64,000 nucleotides of DNA from Choristoneura fumiferana (Eukaryota > Arthropoda > Insecta > Lepidoptera > Tortricidae): the NCBI RefSeq assembly GCF_025370935.1, contig NC_133473.1, positions 14,658,127 to 14,722,126 of the forward strand. Direction: 5' to 3'. The notes under the pieces were generated by a model, which saw only the letters and a list, made by a program, of their open reading frames with translations, did no database searches and was not told the origin of the DNA. The number at the start of each line of letters is the position of its first letter. Positions within the stretch are counted from its first letter, which is position 1. Made by a program: the position numbers and the translations under genes. Below are positions 48,567-58,037 of this stretch, piece by piece.

Positions 48567-49179
48567 CACCAGCCACATAAATAACTAATTTGCACAGGCC
48601 TGTATTCTTACCCCAAGGCTTGGTGCAATGCTGTTACGCTGCTTCTTTGCCCCTTCGGCACAGGAAGAAGCCCCAGCGAAAACGTCGTTAACATTAGTTC
48701 TTCTATTTTAGGATATAATTGGCTTCTCTACGGGTGGAGAATGTAAGAATCAGCGACGAACCATCTGAAGACTTATTATAACGCATACAAGGTTAGACGA
48801 TAACTATTTTACGACATGGAAAGGTAATTAATCTTTCATTGAAACCACAGTTAGCCATTCCGGTGAATTATATAGAAAAAGCATTCTTAATTGGATCTCT
48901 ATCACCAGCATAAGAATAAAACGGTGCTGTGGTTTGCTCTCCATGATGTTTTTTTTGCTCTTCTTCTGAAAATTAAGTGCTAGCGGGATATAGAACTCCT
49001 CTTTTTCGACGCCGTAGGTATGTTTCCCTTCTGTTTGTTTGCGAATCATAAAACCACAATCGACGTATGTTTGACATCAAGTAATAAAGTGGCTTTTAAA
49101 AGATGCCGATTATTTTTCTCTTAGATACGGTGCATTAGACCAAAACGATACATGCCCCAGTTACTTACTTACTTATTTA
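48567..49179. other. Gene-free stretch
   Basis: No gene or repeat recognised. Confidence 0.4.
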
Positions 49180-49438
49180 GACGACCAGATGGCCTAGTGG
49201 TTAGAGAACCTGACTACGAAACTTGAGGTCCCGGGTTCGATTCCCGTGTCGGGGCAGATATTTGTATGAAAAATACGAATGTTTGTTCTCGGGTCTTGGG
49301 TGTTTAATATGTATTTAAATACCTATATAATTATATTTATCCGTTGCTTAGTACCCATAACACAAGTTTTGCTAAGCTTACTTTCGGACTAGGTGGTGTG
49401 AATTGTCCCGTGATATTTATTTTATTTATTATTATTAA
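49180..49438 (+). mobile_element. tRNA-derived SINE, full-length copy
   Basis: The head is tRNA-like: A box 'GATGGCCTAGTGG' (about 49188-49200) and B box 'GGTTCGATTCC' (49234-49244), the two internal RNA polymerase III promoter elements. After the tRNA part come 'GGGGCAGATATTTGTATGAA' and a body ending in a TTATTTATTATTATTA tail. The tRNA-like part has an abnormal acceptor and no plausible full cloverleaf, so it is a SINE, not a tRNA gene. Shorter copies lie at 53959-54492 and 58229-58412. Confidence 0.85.
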
Positions 49439-49566
49439 GCACATAGTAAATACAGCATCTATTATTACCTAATTGGCTTTAAAAATTACAATAGGATCAA
49501 GAACAATCCTCCATCGTTGGTAATAGAATTAGGCTTATCGTATTTTTAAGCTCCTTCCCGATTTTT

Positions 49567-50046
49567 AGGGTTCCGGAGTCAAAATGGCAAAAACGGAACC
49601 CTTATAGTTTGGCCATGTCTGTCTGTCTGTCTGTCCGTCCGTCCGCGGCTTTGCTCAGGGACTATCAATGCTAGAAATCTGTAATTTTGCACGGATATAT
49701 GTAAACTCATATATATAATGTATTCTCATCCAACCCTATAGTGTGGGGTATCGTTGGATATGTCTTTTAAAACCATTAGGGTTTGCTAACGCGATTTTTC
49801 AATTCAGTGATATGTTTGCGAAATATTCAACTTTAATAAAATTTTCATTAAAATCGAGCGTCCCCCCCACCCTCTAAAATCTAAACCGGTGGGTGGCAAA
49901 ATTTGAAAAAATTCAGGATGGTAGTAAGTATATCAAACTTTTAAGGAAAACTATAACGGTTAAGTTTGCTTGAGAATTATTAGTAGTAATGGCTACGGAA
50001 CCCTATTTCGGGCGTGTCCGACACGCTCTTGTCCGGTTTTTTTTTT
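49567..50046 (-). mobile_element. GGTTCCG-type interspersed repeat, internally deleted copy
   Basis: Has the same ends as 22274-22951 and 43754-44418 but lacks about 200 bp in two places: after 'CACGGATATATGTAAACTCA' and before 'GTAATGGCTACGGAACCCTA'. Plus-strand 'AGGGTTCCGGAGTCAAAATG' marks its 3' end. Confidence 0.85.
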
Positions 50047-53000
50047 CGAAAACGATTGCAATATGTTTTACTGTATTAAAAGTACCTACTGACTTTATGG
50101 GGACTTTTTTTTGATATAAATCAATCGTACTGATTTTAATAGGCGACGTTCGATCCAATTATCGTTATCATTGCTATTGTAGTGGGACTGTAACGAGTAT
50201 AAATTAAGGGCAATTAGCAAGAGCCATAAATCGTTGGCTCCCGGGGGCGTCATCGAACGCAATTTATTGCTTTTCTTGCTAGTGCTAACGCTGTATCAAC
50301 CAATGATACTGATATTCGTTCAGAGTCAGCGTAAAGAGAGCTAGTGTGCATGATTGCTTAATGCTCAGTGCCTCTGAATTACTCCTGGTTTTTACTTGTA
50401 GTTGATCGTTCATGTCACTCTTCTTATTCAAATTTCACCCACTTCCGCGGTACCTATTTCGATAAAAAACAAATAGGTACTGTCTTCTGTGTTACCATAA
50501 TCAACGAAAAATCTATAACTACGCACTTCAAACATAGGTGTGAGTCATCTCCTAGCACTCTCCTAGTAGGTATGTAGTAGCAAGGTTTGCATTGATTTTA
50601 GTTTACAAACATCTCGTCGATTGGAAACACCGCTTTACCCTTTTAGATTCTTAGTTACAAAGGGACTGTAAGAATTCGAGAGCTAAAGAAAAACGAGACG
50701 ATTTCGATTCCGGTTAGTCGCAAAAACGCTGGCTGAATAGACCCGGAGTAATTTAAGACATCAGCTCATTAGAGATACAATATACTATTACAGCACTAAT
50801 TGAAGGCAGTCGCACGGAGACAAACGATGTACGCAGATATTTGCTTTTTACTGGATAACGATCGCGCTTTGTGTCCGATCGAGTTTTTTCGCGGCCCATT
50901 AAATGAATGTGAACGAATGTCAACAAGCATGCTAGGAATCAGTGATACCAAGTATGGTAACTAATCTATTTTGTTAGGTAGCAATATGAGCTTGCTTGGG
51001 ATTGTAAATATATTAACTATTACTTTTTGTAAACTTAGGTCTTTGACAATATAAAAAAATCGTGAAAATTCAAATATGTAGATTTGTGTTGGAAAACAAT
51101 AAAACTGAGTAGGGATGTCTCTTAGAAAATACTTCATTAGAACCAAATTAGAACTAAGAAACAAAAATAAAAACAGACTTATAACAAAGCAATAAGAACT
51201 AGAAAATAAATAACAGAAAAAACTAGCTTCATTTCTGTCTTTATGTTCCGTGAACTTAATCAACTTATCTACTTAAAATAATATCCTACATCCATCTTAT
51301 AAGACATCCCCAAAATAAAATAGTTACCACATCTAGAATCTTCGTATTTTTTTTTAAACCCGCATTCAAAATAGGAAACGTCTTAATATGCCGTAATATG
51401 GTACATTTACTCCTACGAGGGTTCACATTCGACAGATTTCTATTTGTAAAATGTAAGCCTTCTTTTTGTCTACTTACTTTACAAAAACAATTGGAGGAAA
51501 CAATTATTTATCTAGGATTTTTTTTTCTTTTGACATTGTAAAATATCTTTACCTTCAAATTAATAAACAATAAATTCCGTTTCCGATTTCGAGTGTCAAA
51601 CCAAAACTCTTTCGCACATGTTCGCTTGAGGTCTGGCCCATCAATCACGACGGGAGGCGGAGCAGTAAGCAGTACCCCCGAGGAAAAAGTTTAACGTGTG
51701 TAGCCTGATTTATCGGTGTAGTTGGAATTATCGCCATTTGCAATTCTTGCCGCGGGTTCAAACAAGGCGGGAAAACGGCGCGGGGGACTATACTTGTTTG
51801 GAAAGCTAATTTGTTTGCGTTAGCGTTACACTTATAATGATATTAGGAAATGAGATATGATTTTGCTTTACAATAATCTAGTTTCTATTGTATTGATTCA
51901 TCATAATAAAATAGAAGATTTTTTTTAAATAATGAGCTACGATGTCGGGTTCACAAAATGATGATTAGGTACCTATTTAACTGCTAGTATAAACTCGTAC
52001 TAGACGTAAGAATTTTATAATCTCTATTTAAAAAGAGTCCATCTTTCTTTTTCAGAACCTAGTTAAAATAACATCTATTAGATAGGTACCTACCTAGTAC
52101 CTACCTACCAAGTATTAGGTACCATTAGTAGTTATTTAGGTTGTCTTCTACGCTAGACCTTCGTGAGAAAATATTTATACTTCTCTACTCTACTGTCCTT
52201 CTGTAGATTAATATAAACTCGATCCATACTAGTCTTTCCGAAATACTCACAGAAGCCCAGATCACACCCCCGGGACTCTTTGCGCCTGCAACTTGTGAAC
52301 GTTACGGACTTTCCGATCACCTCGTCTTTTCGACAACTTTTACTCGATAACCTGAAGAATTTACAGATTTCCTTCTAACTTGGCTTGAAGATCGTTCAAG
52401 CTGCATTTAATTTGTACTGTATGATCTACTCAAATAATTGGCAGCACGCAGATTGAAATAAAATATTGCAGACACATTATAGATATGTCAGAGAAGTACT
52501 TTTTTGGTGATTTGTTTATTTTAGTAATCGCTCTGAAGCGATAATGCCGTCTAACTAATTTTTACTTTATTTACCTACTGAGGTATCGTAGGTATTGGTT
52601 TTTACTTACCTGTTACATCAGGTAATAATACTATATCAACCTACTTGATAACTGCGAAGCAACCCTTAGTCAGTTAACGGCTGATGACCGTCAAGCGCGA
52701 CATTAAACTAAATGTTAGGCCGTCCGTCCCAAGCCGATTATCTTAGAGCTAACCCGTCGTTGGCCTCATTGGCTGCAGTTAACTGTGATCGTTTGAGGGT
52801 TGTGTCGGTTCACACATGACCGAATTCGCAGTTATGCGGGGCAGTGAAACCACGGCTTAACGACGACTAACCCAACTATTAAATCAAATCCAGGTTGCTC
52901 TCATGTACCAAATAAGTGTTCAATTTGGCTTTGCGTACATTACAAAAATTTCAAGCAGTTACGAAAGCCACGATTTTTAGAAGTTGGACCATTATGGTAG

Positions 53001-53254
53001 AAAAATGTAAGTAAGTTTTTATGACTTACCTTAGTCCTTCTTCCACGTCTTGCGACTTTTATACGGGTATCTCAAATTTGTAAATTGTGTTTATTCCTTT
53101 AACCCACACTGCTAATAATGGTCAGAATCACAATAAACTCTGTTTTGCATCCATCTATTAAGTAACAAAAAAAGTTAGCAAAGTTCACACACAGTCCCAA
53201 TCTTAAGTATATTTTAGTGAAAAAAGTTATTGGTAAACTAACTAACTAATTTGG
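50047..53254. other. Gene-free stretch with GC-elevated islands
   Basis: No gene is supported. Repeat-free, GC-moderate segments lie at 50120-50300, 50690-50930, 51600-51830 and 52660-52880, which may be regulatory. The remainder is AT-rich. A 100-codon minus-strand frame (50961-51263) is Phe/Leu-rich and AT-driven, without family resemblance. Confidence 0.45.
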
Positions 53255-53345
53255 CTCAGGGACCCAAAGAGGGTCTTGGCCTCCGAAACGAGAGCATGCC
53301 ATCTGTCCCGATCGTGCGCAGCCTCTTGCCAGTCGTGGACTGGTA
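53255..53345 (-). mobile_element. LINE C-terminal scrap (RTE-like)
   Basis: The minus strand reads 'VHDWQEAAHDRDRWHALVSE', matching the final segment of RTE-type reverse transcriptase proteins (A-x-D-R-x-x-W). About 30 residues survive. Confidence 0.6.
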
Positions 53346-53394
53346 AAAAAAAAATTTTAATACAAGCTTTTTTTGCTTACTGTACTTTTTGTTG

Positions 53395-53645
53395 ACTGTA
53401 CTTGTATTGTCACCCAAACTACATTTGCATACCAAATTTCAAGTCGATGCCATTAACCGTTGAAGAGTTCCGTCCTGTGGAGACGATCCTGGCAAGACTA
53501 CCAGGATGTCACTACCAGATTATTGTATTGTCACGCAATCTACATAAGTATACCAAATTTCAAGTCAATCCAACTACTGGAAGTTGGTCGAATTCAACTA
53601 GCAAGATTTGATTACAGACAGACAGACAACGGGACAGGTGAAACT
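53395..53645 (+). mobile_element. Dispersed repeat with internal duplication
   Basis: The block 'GTATTGTCAC..AA..ACAT..ATACCAAATTTCAAGTC' occurs twice, at about 53404-53450 and 53524-53570. It is followed by 'GACAGACAGACAACGGGACAG' and 'AATAAAAGCTT', the usual end of a dispersed lepidopteran repeat. Non-coding. Confidence 0.6.
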
Positions 53646-53958
53646 AAATAAAAGCTTGCAATAGTAGCCACGTTTATCGCAGTACTAGGTACCTCGTACC
53701 CAGCAGTTTTACCTGAACATTCCTCCAATGACCGCTTTGCGTCGTCCCACACTATTTCCACGGTGTTATTGGACCGCAGTAGTCAGCTAAATAGGAAGAA
53801 CACCTAAACTGTCTTTCGACGAGTTGTAAGTACCATATGATTTTATTTTGCTTTCATTGTCTAAATATTTACGAATAGTGTCACGTGTAGGTTGCAAAAA
53901 TGGCGTTTTCGGTGCCTACTTCATTGTAGGTACACCTACTTAACTATTATTATTAACA

Positions 53959-54492
53959 ATGGTTAGAGAACCTGACTACGAAGCTTAAGATCCCGGGTTC
54001 GATCCCCGACCGGGGCAGATATTTGTATGAATAATACGAATTTTTGTTCTCGGGATTGGATTTTTAATATGTATTTCTTCTCGTTTAAAATATGGCTTTT
54101 CTGTCCTAATTAATAGGACAATTTCGCCAGTGTCAAGGTAAACTCTCTTTGAGAGGGACGTTGTACGGTAATTGTAGTTTTTGCAACTTGATAGTAAAAT
54201 TCCAGAAACCACGTGGAGACCACTTGCGCATTAAAAAATGTTAGACACGAGAGCAATATAGAATTTTAGGATCACTGTTCACTGTTAAGGTTAATCGCCG
54301 CATAAAACACTATCAAAATTATACTTCAACTAGCCAAAGAAACAGAAATAGCAAAATTAGATATTGTCTACATCCGCCATCTTCGAATGCTACAAATCGA
54401 ATCTAATATGTATTTAAGTATGTGTTTGGAACTAGGTCAATTGGTGTCAATAATGTAATGTCCCATGACATTTATTTATTTTATTTAAATTT
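53959..54492 (+). mobile_element. tRNA-derived SINE, 5'-truncated and split by an insertion
   Basis: Positions 53959-54076 match the full SINE from 'TGGTTAGAGAACCTGACTAC' through the B box 'GGTTCGATCCC' to 'TAATATGTATTT'. 54404-54492 resumes at 'TAATATGTATTTAAGTATG' and runs to the tail 'GACATTTATTTATTTTATTT'. The A-box portion is missing. Between the halves lies a 327-bp insert (54077-54403) flanked by the duplicated 12-mer TAATATGTATTT. Confidence 0.8.
54077..54403 (-). mobile_element. 327-bp insertion inside the SINE
   Basis: Bounded on both sides by the direct 12-bp repeat TAATATGTATTT, which the uninterrupted SINE at 49180 carries once, so it is a target-site duplication. The minus strand begins 'GATTCGATTTGTAGCATTCG' and includes 'AAGATGGCGGATGTAGACAA'. 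No inverted ends, no open frame and no poly(A) were seen. The duplication length fits LINE-mediated retroposition better than common cut-and-paste transposons. Confidence 0.7.
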
Positions 54493-54554
54493 CAGAAGGG
54501 TAAAGATGATAGGAAACTTTACAATTTATTTTTTAACCTGCTGGAAGGAAAAGT

Positions 54555-54710
54555 AAAAGAAGGTGAGGCAGAGGTAGGCCAACCAATTTTGACCAGGTGA
54601 ATGAGAAAACGGGTGTCGTGTCGTATCAGGAAGCTAAACAGCTGGCCGAGGACCGTGCGGAGTAGCGATTACTCCACTGAAAAAAGCGTAACTCTAATTT
54701 AAGAAGAAGA
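54555..54710 (+). mobile_element. LINE C-terminal fragment
   Basis: The frame 'RGRGRPTNFDQVNEKTGVVS' and 'QLAEDRAE', a stop, then 'RLLH' resembles the R-G-R-G-R-P ... L-A-x-D-R-x-x-W-R ending of LINE reverse transcriptase proteins. Interrupted by stops. Confidence 0.6.
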
Positions 54711-54715
54711 ATATG

Positions 54716-54904
54716 CAAAATATACTGAGCGGCAAAAAATCTGGCCCTCAAATGTATGCAGAATCGGTAATTTTGTATGAAGGGTGGGCCAAATTTTGTG
54801 CCGCTAAGTATATAAATATAAATAACTTATTTAGTTCAGATATCTCGGAAACTGCTCTAACGATTTCAATGAAATGCTATGGGGTTTTCCGGGATGAACA
54901 ATAA
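54716..54904. mobile_element. Dispersed repeat with inverted GAGCGGCAAAAAATCTGGCC arms
   Basis: 'TGAGCGGCAAAAAATCTGGC' is mirrored about 60 nt later by 'GGCCAAATTTTGTGCCGCTA', forming a hairpin at about 54722-54812. The downstream part, 'TATCTCGGAAACTGCTCTAA', belongs to the same dispersed repeat. The 63-codon open frame across it is a by-product. Confidence 0.6.
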
Positions 54905-54912
54905 AACAAAGT

Positions 54913-55178
54913 AAAGCCTGAGTTCCTATTTAGCACTCGGTAGAATCCTGTCCCGGCTATTCTCTTGATGTCATCCTTCCATCTCATCTGCGGACGTCCT
55001 GGAAACTGGATGCAGGTAGCACAGAACAGAGAGGTGGAGAAAGCTTCAGCCTACACCAAAATGGTAGAAAATGGCTAAGAAGCATTTTCCGCACTTATCA
55101 AAAAAAACTTGATAACGACAGCAGAGGCTCCCTGCGACAGGGTTCCACCGAGTGCTAAATAGGAACTTGTCAGGCTTT
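54913..55178. repeat. Inverted repeat enclosing opposed LINE scraps, just upstream of gene 1
   Basis: A left arm of about 41 nt ('AAAGCCTGAGTTCCTATTTA', 54913 onward) is repeated in inverted form at 55136-55178. Between them the minus strand encodes 'GRPQMRWKDDIKRIAGTGF' (about 55005-54950), an RTE tail, while the plus strand at 55005-55070 encodes 'WMQVAQNREVEKASAYTKM', the continuation of the same type of tail in the opposite orientation. This looks like an inverted duplication of one LINE 3' region. It ends 210 bp before the first MDH start. Confidence 0.65.
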
Positions 55179-55387
55179 AAAATATATGTATACCTAAAGC
55201 TGATTTGAAACGTACCTTTGTACATTTTTATATTGTTCTCTCTGATAGATACGAGTAAATTCGCCATTCTAGCGTCGAAAAGCTTAATCTGTGGAACACT
55301 TTTGGCATTTGAGTTACGTCAAGCACAATGATATCCAAATGAAATCGTTCTGAGACTGAGAATACCTATTAATCAAAATTTACAGTC

Positions 55388-56476
55388 ATGTTCCGTCTGG
55401 CCGGGCCCGTAAAACATTTGGTGGGTCTCGGCAAATATTTCGCGCGCTTGCAACGGTTTTGTTCCAAAACTTCTAAAGTTCCAACGGATAAGACTTCCAG
55501 AAAAAAATTTCAAGTGTCCATAATTGGAGGCACGAGTCAGACGGCACAAAGCCTATCGTTGCTTCTCAAAGAACATTTGCTAATAAATCGTTTGATGTTG
55601 TATGATCTCCCGAAGTCTACATGCGGTTTAGGCATCGACTTGTCCCATATTCCTAGCCAAACACTCGTAGAAGGCAAAGGTGGCTATATTGGGTCTGCGC
55701 TCCGTGACTCTGATATAGTAGTTCTAGCTTGCAGCGAGCCCAGAAAAACTGGTCAGACGGACTATGATTTATATAGAGCTAACGCAAACCGCATAGTACA
55801 ATCAGTAAAAGAAATCTGCAAACACTGCCCCAAAGCTTTCATAGTTAACCTCACGGAGCCAATCAACTATACGGTACCGCTTACCAGCCTAGTCCTGCAC
55901 TCCTCCCGTTGCTACGACAGCTCCAAAGTATTAGGAGTTACCGGTACTGACGGAATGAAAGCACAGGCATGCCTTAATTTGCTTTATAAGATACCTCCAG
56001 AGCAACCGGTCAATGTGCCCGTCATATGTGGACATTCAGCCAAAACTGCTGTACCATTACTGTCGCATATCACGCCATGGTTCAATGTTGACGCTTGTGC
56101 TTCTATCATGATTACGGAAATAATCCGAGAATCTGAGGGCCGTATTGTAGCGTTGAAGCGTGGGTCCGGGCAATCGTGCTGCTTAACTGCCTATGCGGGT
56201 TTTAAAACCGTATCCGCAATTCTTAGTGCGTTAGATGGTGTTCCTAAGAAAGATATCGGGTTTGTAGCTAATAACGATTATGATACTAAGTTCTTTGCTG
56301 CGCCAGTAAATATCACAAAAGATGGCATATCCGACGTGGCGGAATACAAGTTTGTCGGGAGCATAGAAGCAGCTTACCTGAAAGACGCAGTAAAAGAACT
56401 TCGCAATGAAATCAACGAAGCAGAGACGTATTATAACGAAGCAATCAATGATAAGAAACCGACACAGATGTATTAG
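55388..56476 (+). CDS. Mitochondrial MDH-like protein, gene 1 (probable pseudoenzyme)
   Basis: A 362-residue intronless member of the NAD-dependent malate dehydrogenase family; canonical enzymes interconvert malate and oxaloacetate in the mitochondrial matrix. Residues 1-40 form a basic, hydrophobic import-type leader. The family core follows: 'FQVSIIGGTSQTAQ' (41-54), 'DLSHIPS' (84-90), 'EPRK' (117-120), 'TEPINYTVP' (156-164) and 'CGHS' (214-217). Using E. coli MDH numbering as guide, the catalytic His177 (H216) and Asp150 (D188) are present, and Arg81 is kept (R119). However, Arg87 is Asp (D125), Asn119 is Glu (E157), Arg153 is Lys (K191), and the GxxGxxG loop is G47-S50-A53. Normal oxaloacetate reduction is therefore unlikely. 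The start is supported by an in-frame stop 18 bp upstream. A variant poly(A) signal, AATATA, lies at 56491. By eye, gene 2 is its closest relative. A sperm role is inference only. Confidence 0.93.
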   Translation: MFRLAGPVKHLVGLGKYFARLQRFCSKTSKVPTDKTSRKKFQVSIIGGTSQTAQSLSLLLKEHLLINRLMLYDLPKSTCGLGIDLSHIPSQTLVEGKGGYIGSALRDSDIVVLACSEPRKTGQTDYDLYRANANRIVQSVKEICKHCPKAFIVNLTEPINYTVPLTSLVLHSSRCYDSSKVLGVTGTDGMKAQACLNLLYKIPPEQPVNVPVICGHSAKTAVPLLSHITPWFNVDACASIMITEIIRESEGRIVALKRGSGQSCCLTAYAGFKTVSAILSALDGVPKKDIGFVANNDYDTKFFAAPVNITKDGISDVAEYKFVGSIEAAYLKDAVKELRNEINEAETYYNEAINDKKPTQMY

Positions 56477-56724
56477 GACAGCACGAGTTAAATATAAACG
56501 GCTCAGAACTGTTTCAATTTATTATTCAACTAGCCTTATTATACCTAACCCTCGACTTTGCTTGTGTAAACCATTAGGTCTGACATCTGAACTATTTCGA
56601 GATTTTTTTAAATTCCCATGGGAAGTCCCGTATATACTTACTACATCGTGGTTTTCATTATGAGACCTGTGCAAATTTTTATATCTTTAGACTAACCGAT
56701 TGAGGTTTTTGCGATTTGACATGC
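56477..56724. other. Spacer after gene 1
   Basis: Contains the probable 3' UTR of gene 1. No canonical AATAAA was seen near the stop; AATATA at 56491-56496 is the best candidate. Nothing else recognised. Confidence 0.4.
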
Positions 56725-56850
56725 GTACAGTCGCTATCAAATATTTCGGAGCGGCCAAGGTGATCAAAAATATCGACCTTAATAATAGAGTGCATGTTCC
56801 GATATTTTTGACCATCTTGGCCACTCCGAAATATCTGATGGCGACTGTAC
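56725..56850. mobile_element. Palindromic MITE, GTACAGTCGC ends
   Basis: 'GTACAGTCGCTATCAAATAT' pairs with 'ATATCTGATGGCGACTGTAC', and the arms continue through 'TTTCGGAGCGGCCAAG' / 'CTTGGCCACTCCGAAA' and 'TCAAAAATATCG' / 'CGATATTTTTGA'. Nearly the whole 126 bp is self-complementary. Confidence 0.85.
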
Positions 56851-56885
56851 ATTCCGATCCCATGGGAATACCAGATTAAAGAGTA

Positions 56886-57028
56886 GGTACAGTCACCAGC
56901 ACCAATATCTGACACAATAAGCGTGCATAAATATCTAATACGACTCTATTTCTAGGGCCGGAAGGACGTGTCAGATATTTTTGCACGCTCCGCTGTGGCA
57001 GATATTATATGCTGGTGCCTGCTACCTA
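56886..57028. mobile_element. MITE family C, copy 2
   Basis: 'GGTACAGTCACCAGCACCAA' on the left, 'TGCTGGTGCCTGCTACC' on the right. The interior 'CGTGTCAGATATTTTTGCAC' matches the copy at 36145-36283. Its GTACAGTC-type ends are shared with the neighbouring element at 56725. Confidence 0.8.
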
Positions 57029-57169
57029 CCTAGCCTATATGATATTTAAAGACAGCTATCTACAAACCAAGTTTCACGCAATTCCGTTTATTAGTTTTAG
57101 GTTGAAAAAGTAGGTAATAAAACAGTTTAGTAAGTTCTATACATTGAAACATTTCATGAATAATAGATA

Positions 57170-57356
57170 GGTACCATCAGCCAAATATATGGTCAACCAC
57201 CTTAAAGTTGATAATCGTTTGCATGTCATAAAACAATAATGCCAATAGACGTGTCTGTCAACTTGAAAGTTCGACTCAAATTCGACTTTAGCGACATATT
57301 CATTTGATAGGAAGTTGTTTAAAAATTGATAGACCACTTATTTGGCTGATGGTACC
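57170..57356. mobile_element. MITE with GGTACCATCAGCCAAATA ends
   Basis: 'GGTACCATCAGCCAAATATA' is mirrored by 'TTATTTGGCTGATGGTACC'. Inner arms 'TGGTCAACCACC' and 'AGACCAC' are weaker. 187 bp, non-coding. Confidence 0.8.
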
Positions 57357-57382
57357 TACCTAAGCGTTCAAGTTTCTATTAA

Positions 57383-57499
57383 GTCTTACGTAAGTATGTC
57401 CCTTGTATTCTGAGTCTGAGGGGTAGTGGATGGGAATTAAGCCAACCATTCCGGGACTGAGTCGAGACTCGGAACACAAGGGACATACTTACGTAAGAC
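57383..57499. mobile_element. MITE with GTCTTACGTAAGTATGTCCC ends
   Basis: 'GTCTTACGTAAGTATGTCCC' is exactly complementary to 'GGGACATACTTACGTAAGAC', and the arms continue through 'TTGT.TTC.GAGTCT' on both sides. 117 bp. Confidence 0.85.
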
Positions 57500-57598
57500 A
57501 GTAGTGTAGCATACTTATTATTTTATTCTAACTTGATTGAGAGCAAACTATTCAGTTCTAGACATCTCCTCAATGCGTAGGTAGGTACACAGTAGGTA

Positions 57599-57668
57599 CA
57601 GTCGAACAAATTGAATCATGACCCAGGGTGGAACCTTTTAATAATAAATTTCACTATGATTTCCTTGA
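57599..57668. mobile_element. Fragment of MITE family D
   Basis: 'CAGTCGAACAAATTGAATCA', 'ACCCAGGGTGGAACCTTTTA' and 'TTTCACTATGATTTCCTTGA' match the left half of 37267-37408. Confidence 0.65.
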
Positions 57669-57697
57669 CAAAAGTATAAGACTGGCAAGGTATCCCA

Positions 57698-57800
57698 TGG
57701 CCTCTAGGTTGGCAACGCATCTGCAATCCAATGGTCATCCCTTTACCAGACCCACTTGCTCGTTTGCCATCAATCGAATAAAAATCTAAATAAATAATGA
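57698..57800 (+). mobile_element. LINE 3' end scrap
   Basis: 'AGGTTGGCAACGCATCTGCA', 'GACCCACTTGCTCGTTTGCC' and 'AATCGAATAAAAATCTAAAT' match the general pattern of the LINE 3' end at 16851-17142 ('GGCCGGCAACGCACTTGTGA', 'CGTTTGCCCCC'), a related but distinct subfamily. Confidence 0.65.
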
Positions 57801-58037
57801 CAAAAGTATAAGATGTCAAGGTAACAAATGCGGGAGATTACATCCAATTCATCCCTTTCCAGACCTTTCCAGCAAGGGTTTCTCTTTTAGTTATGTCATC
57901 AAAATCCCGAGGGTTTATTCAAAGCTCGAGTTATAGTTCATACACAATTTGTATACCTATTATGATTTATTGTTAGCCTTTAATTCTGTCTGGCTGGGAT
58001 ATTAAAGTACCCTACTCAAACCTGCAGTGCCCTTCTT

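Noticed and set aside
49180..49256. tRNA gene
   Set aside because: A and B boxes are present, but there is no plausible complete cloverleaf. The sequence continues into a conserved body shared with two other copies, so it is a SINE head.
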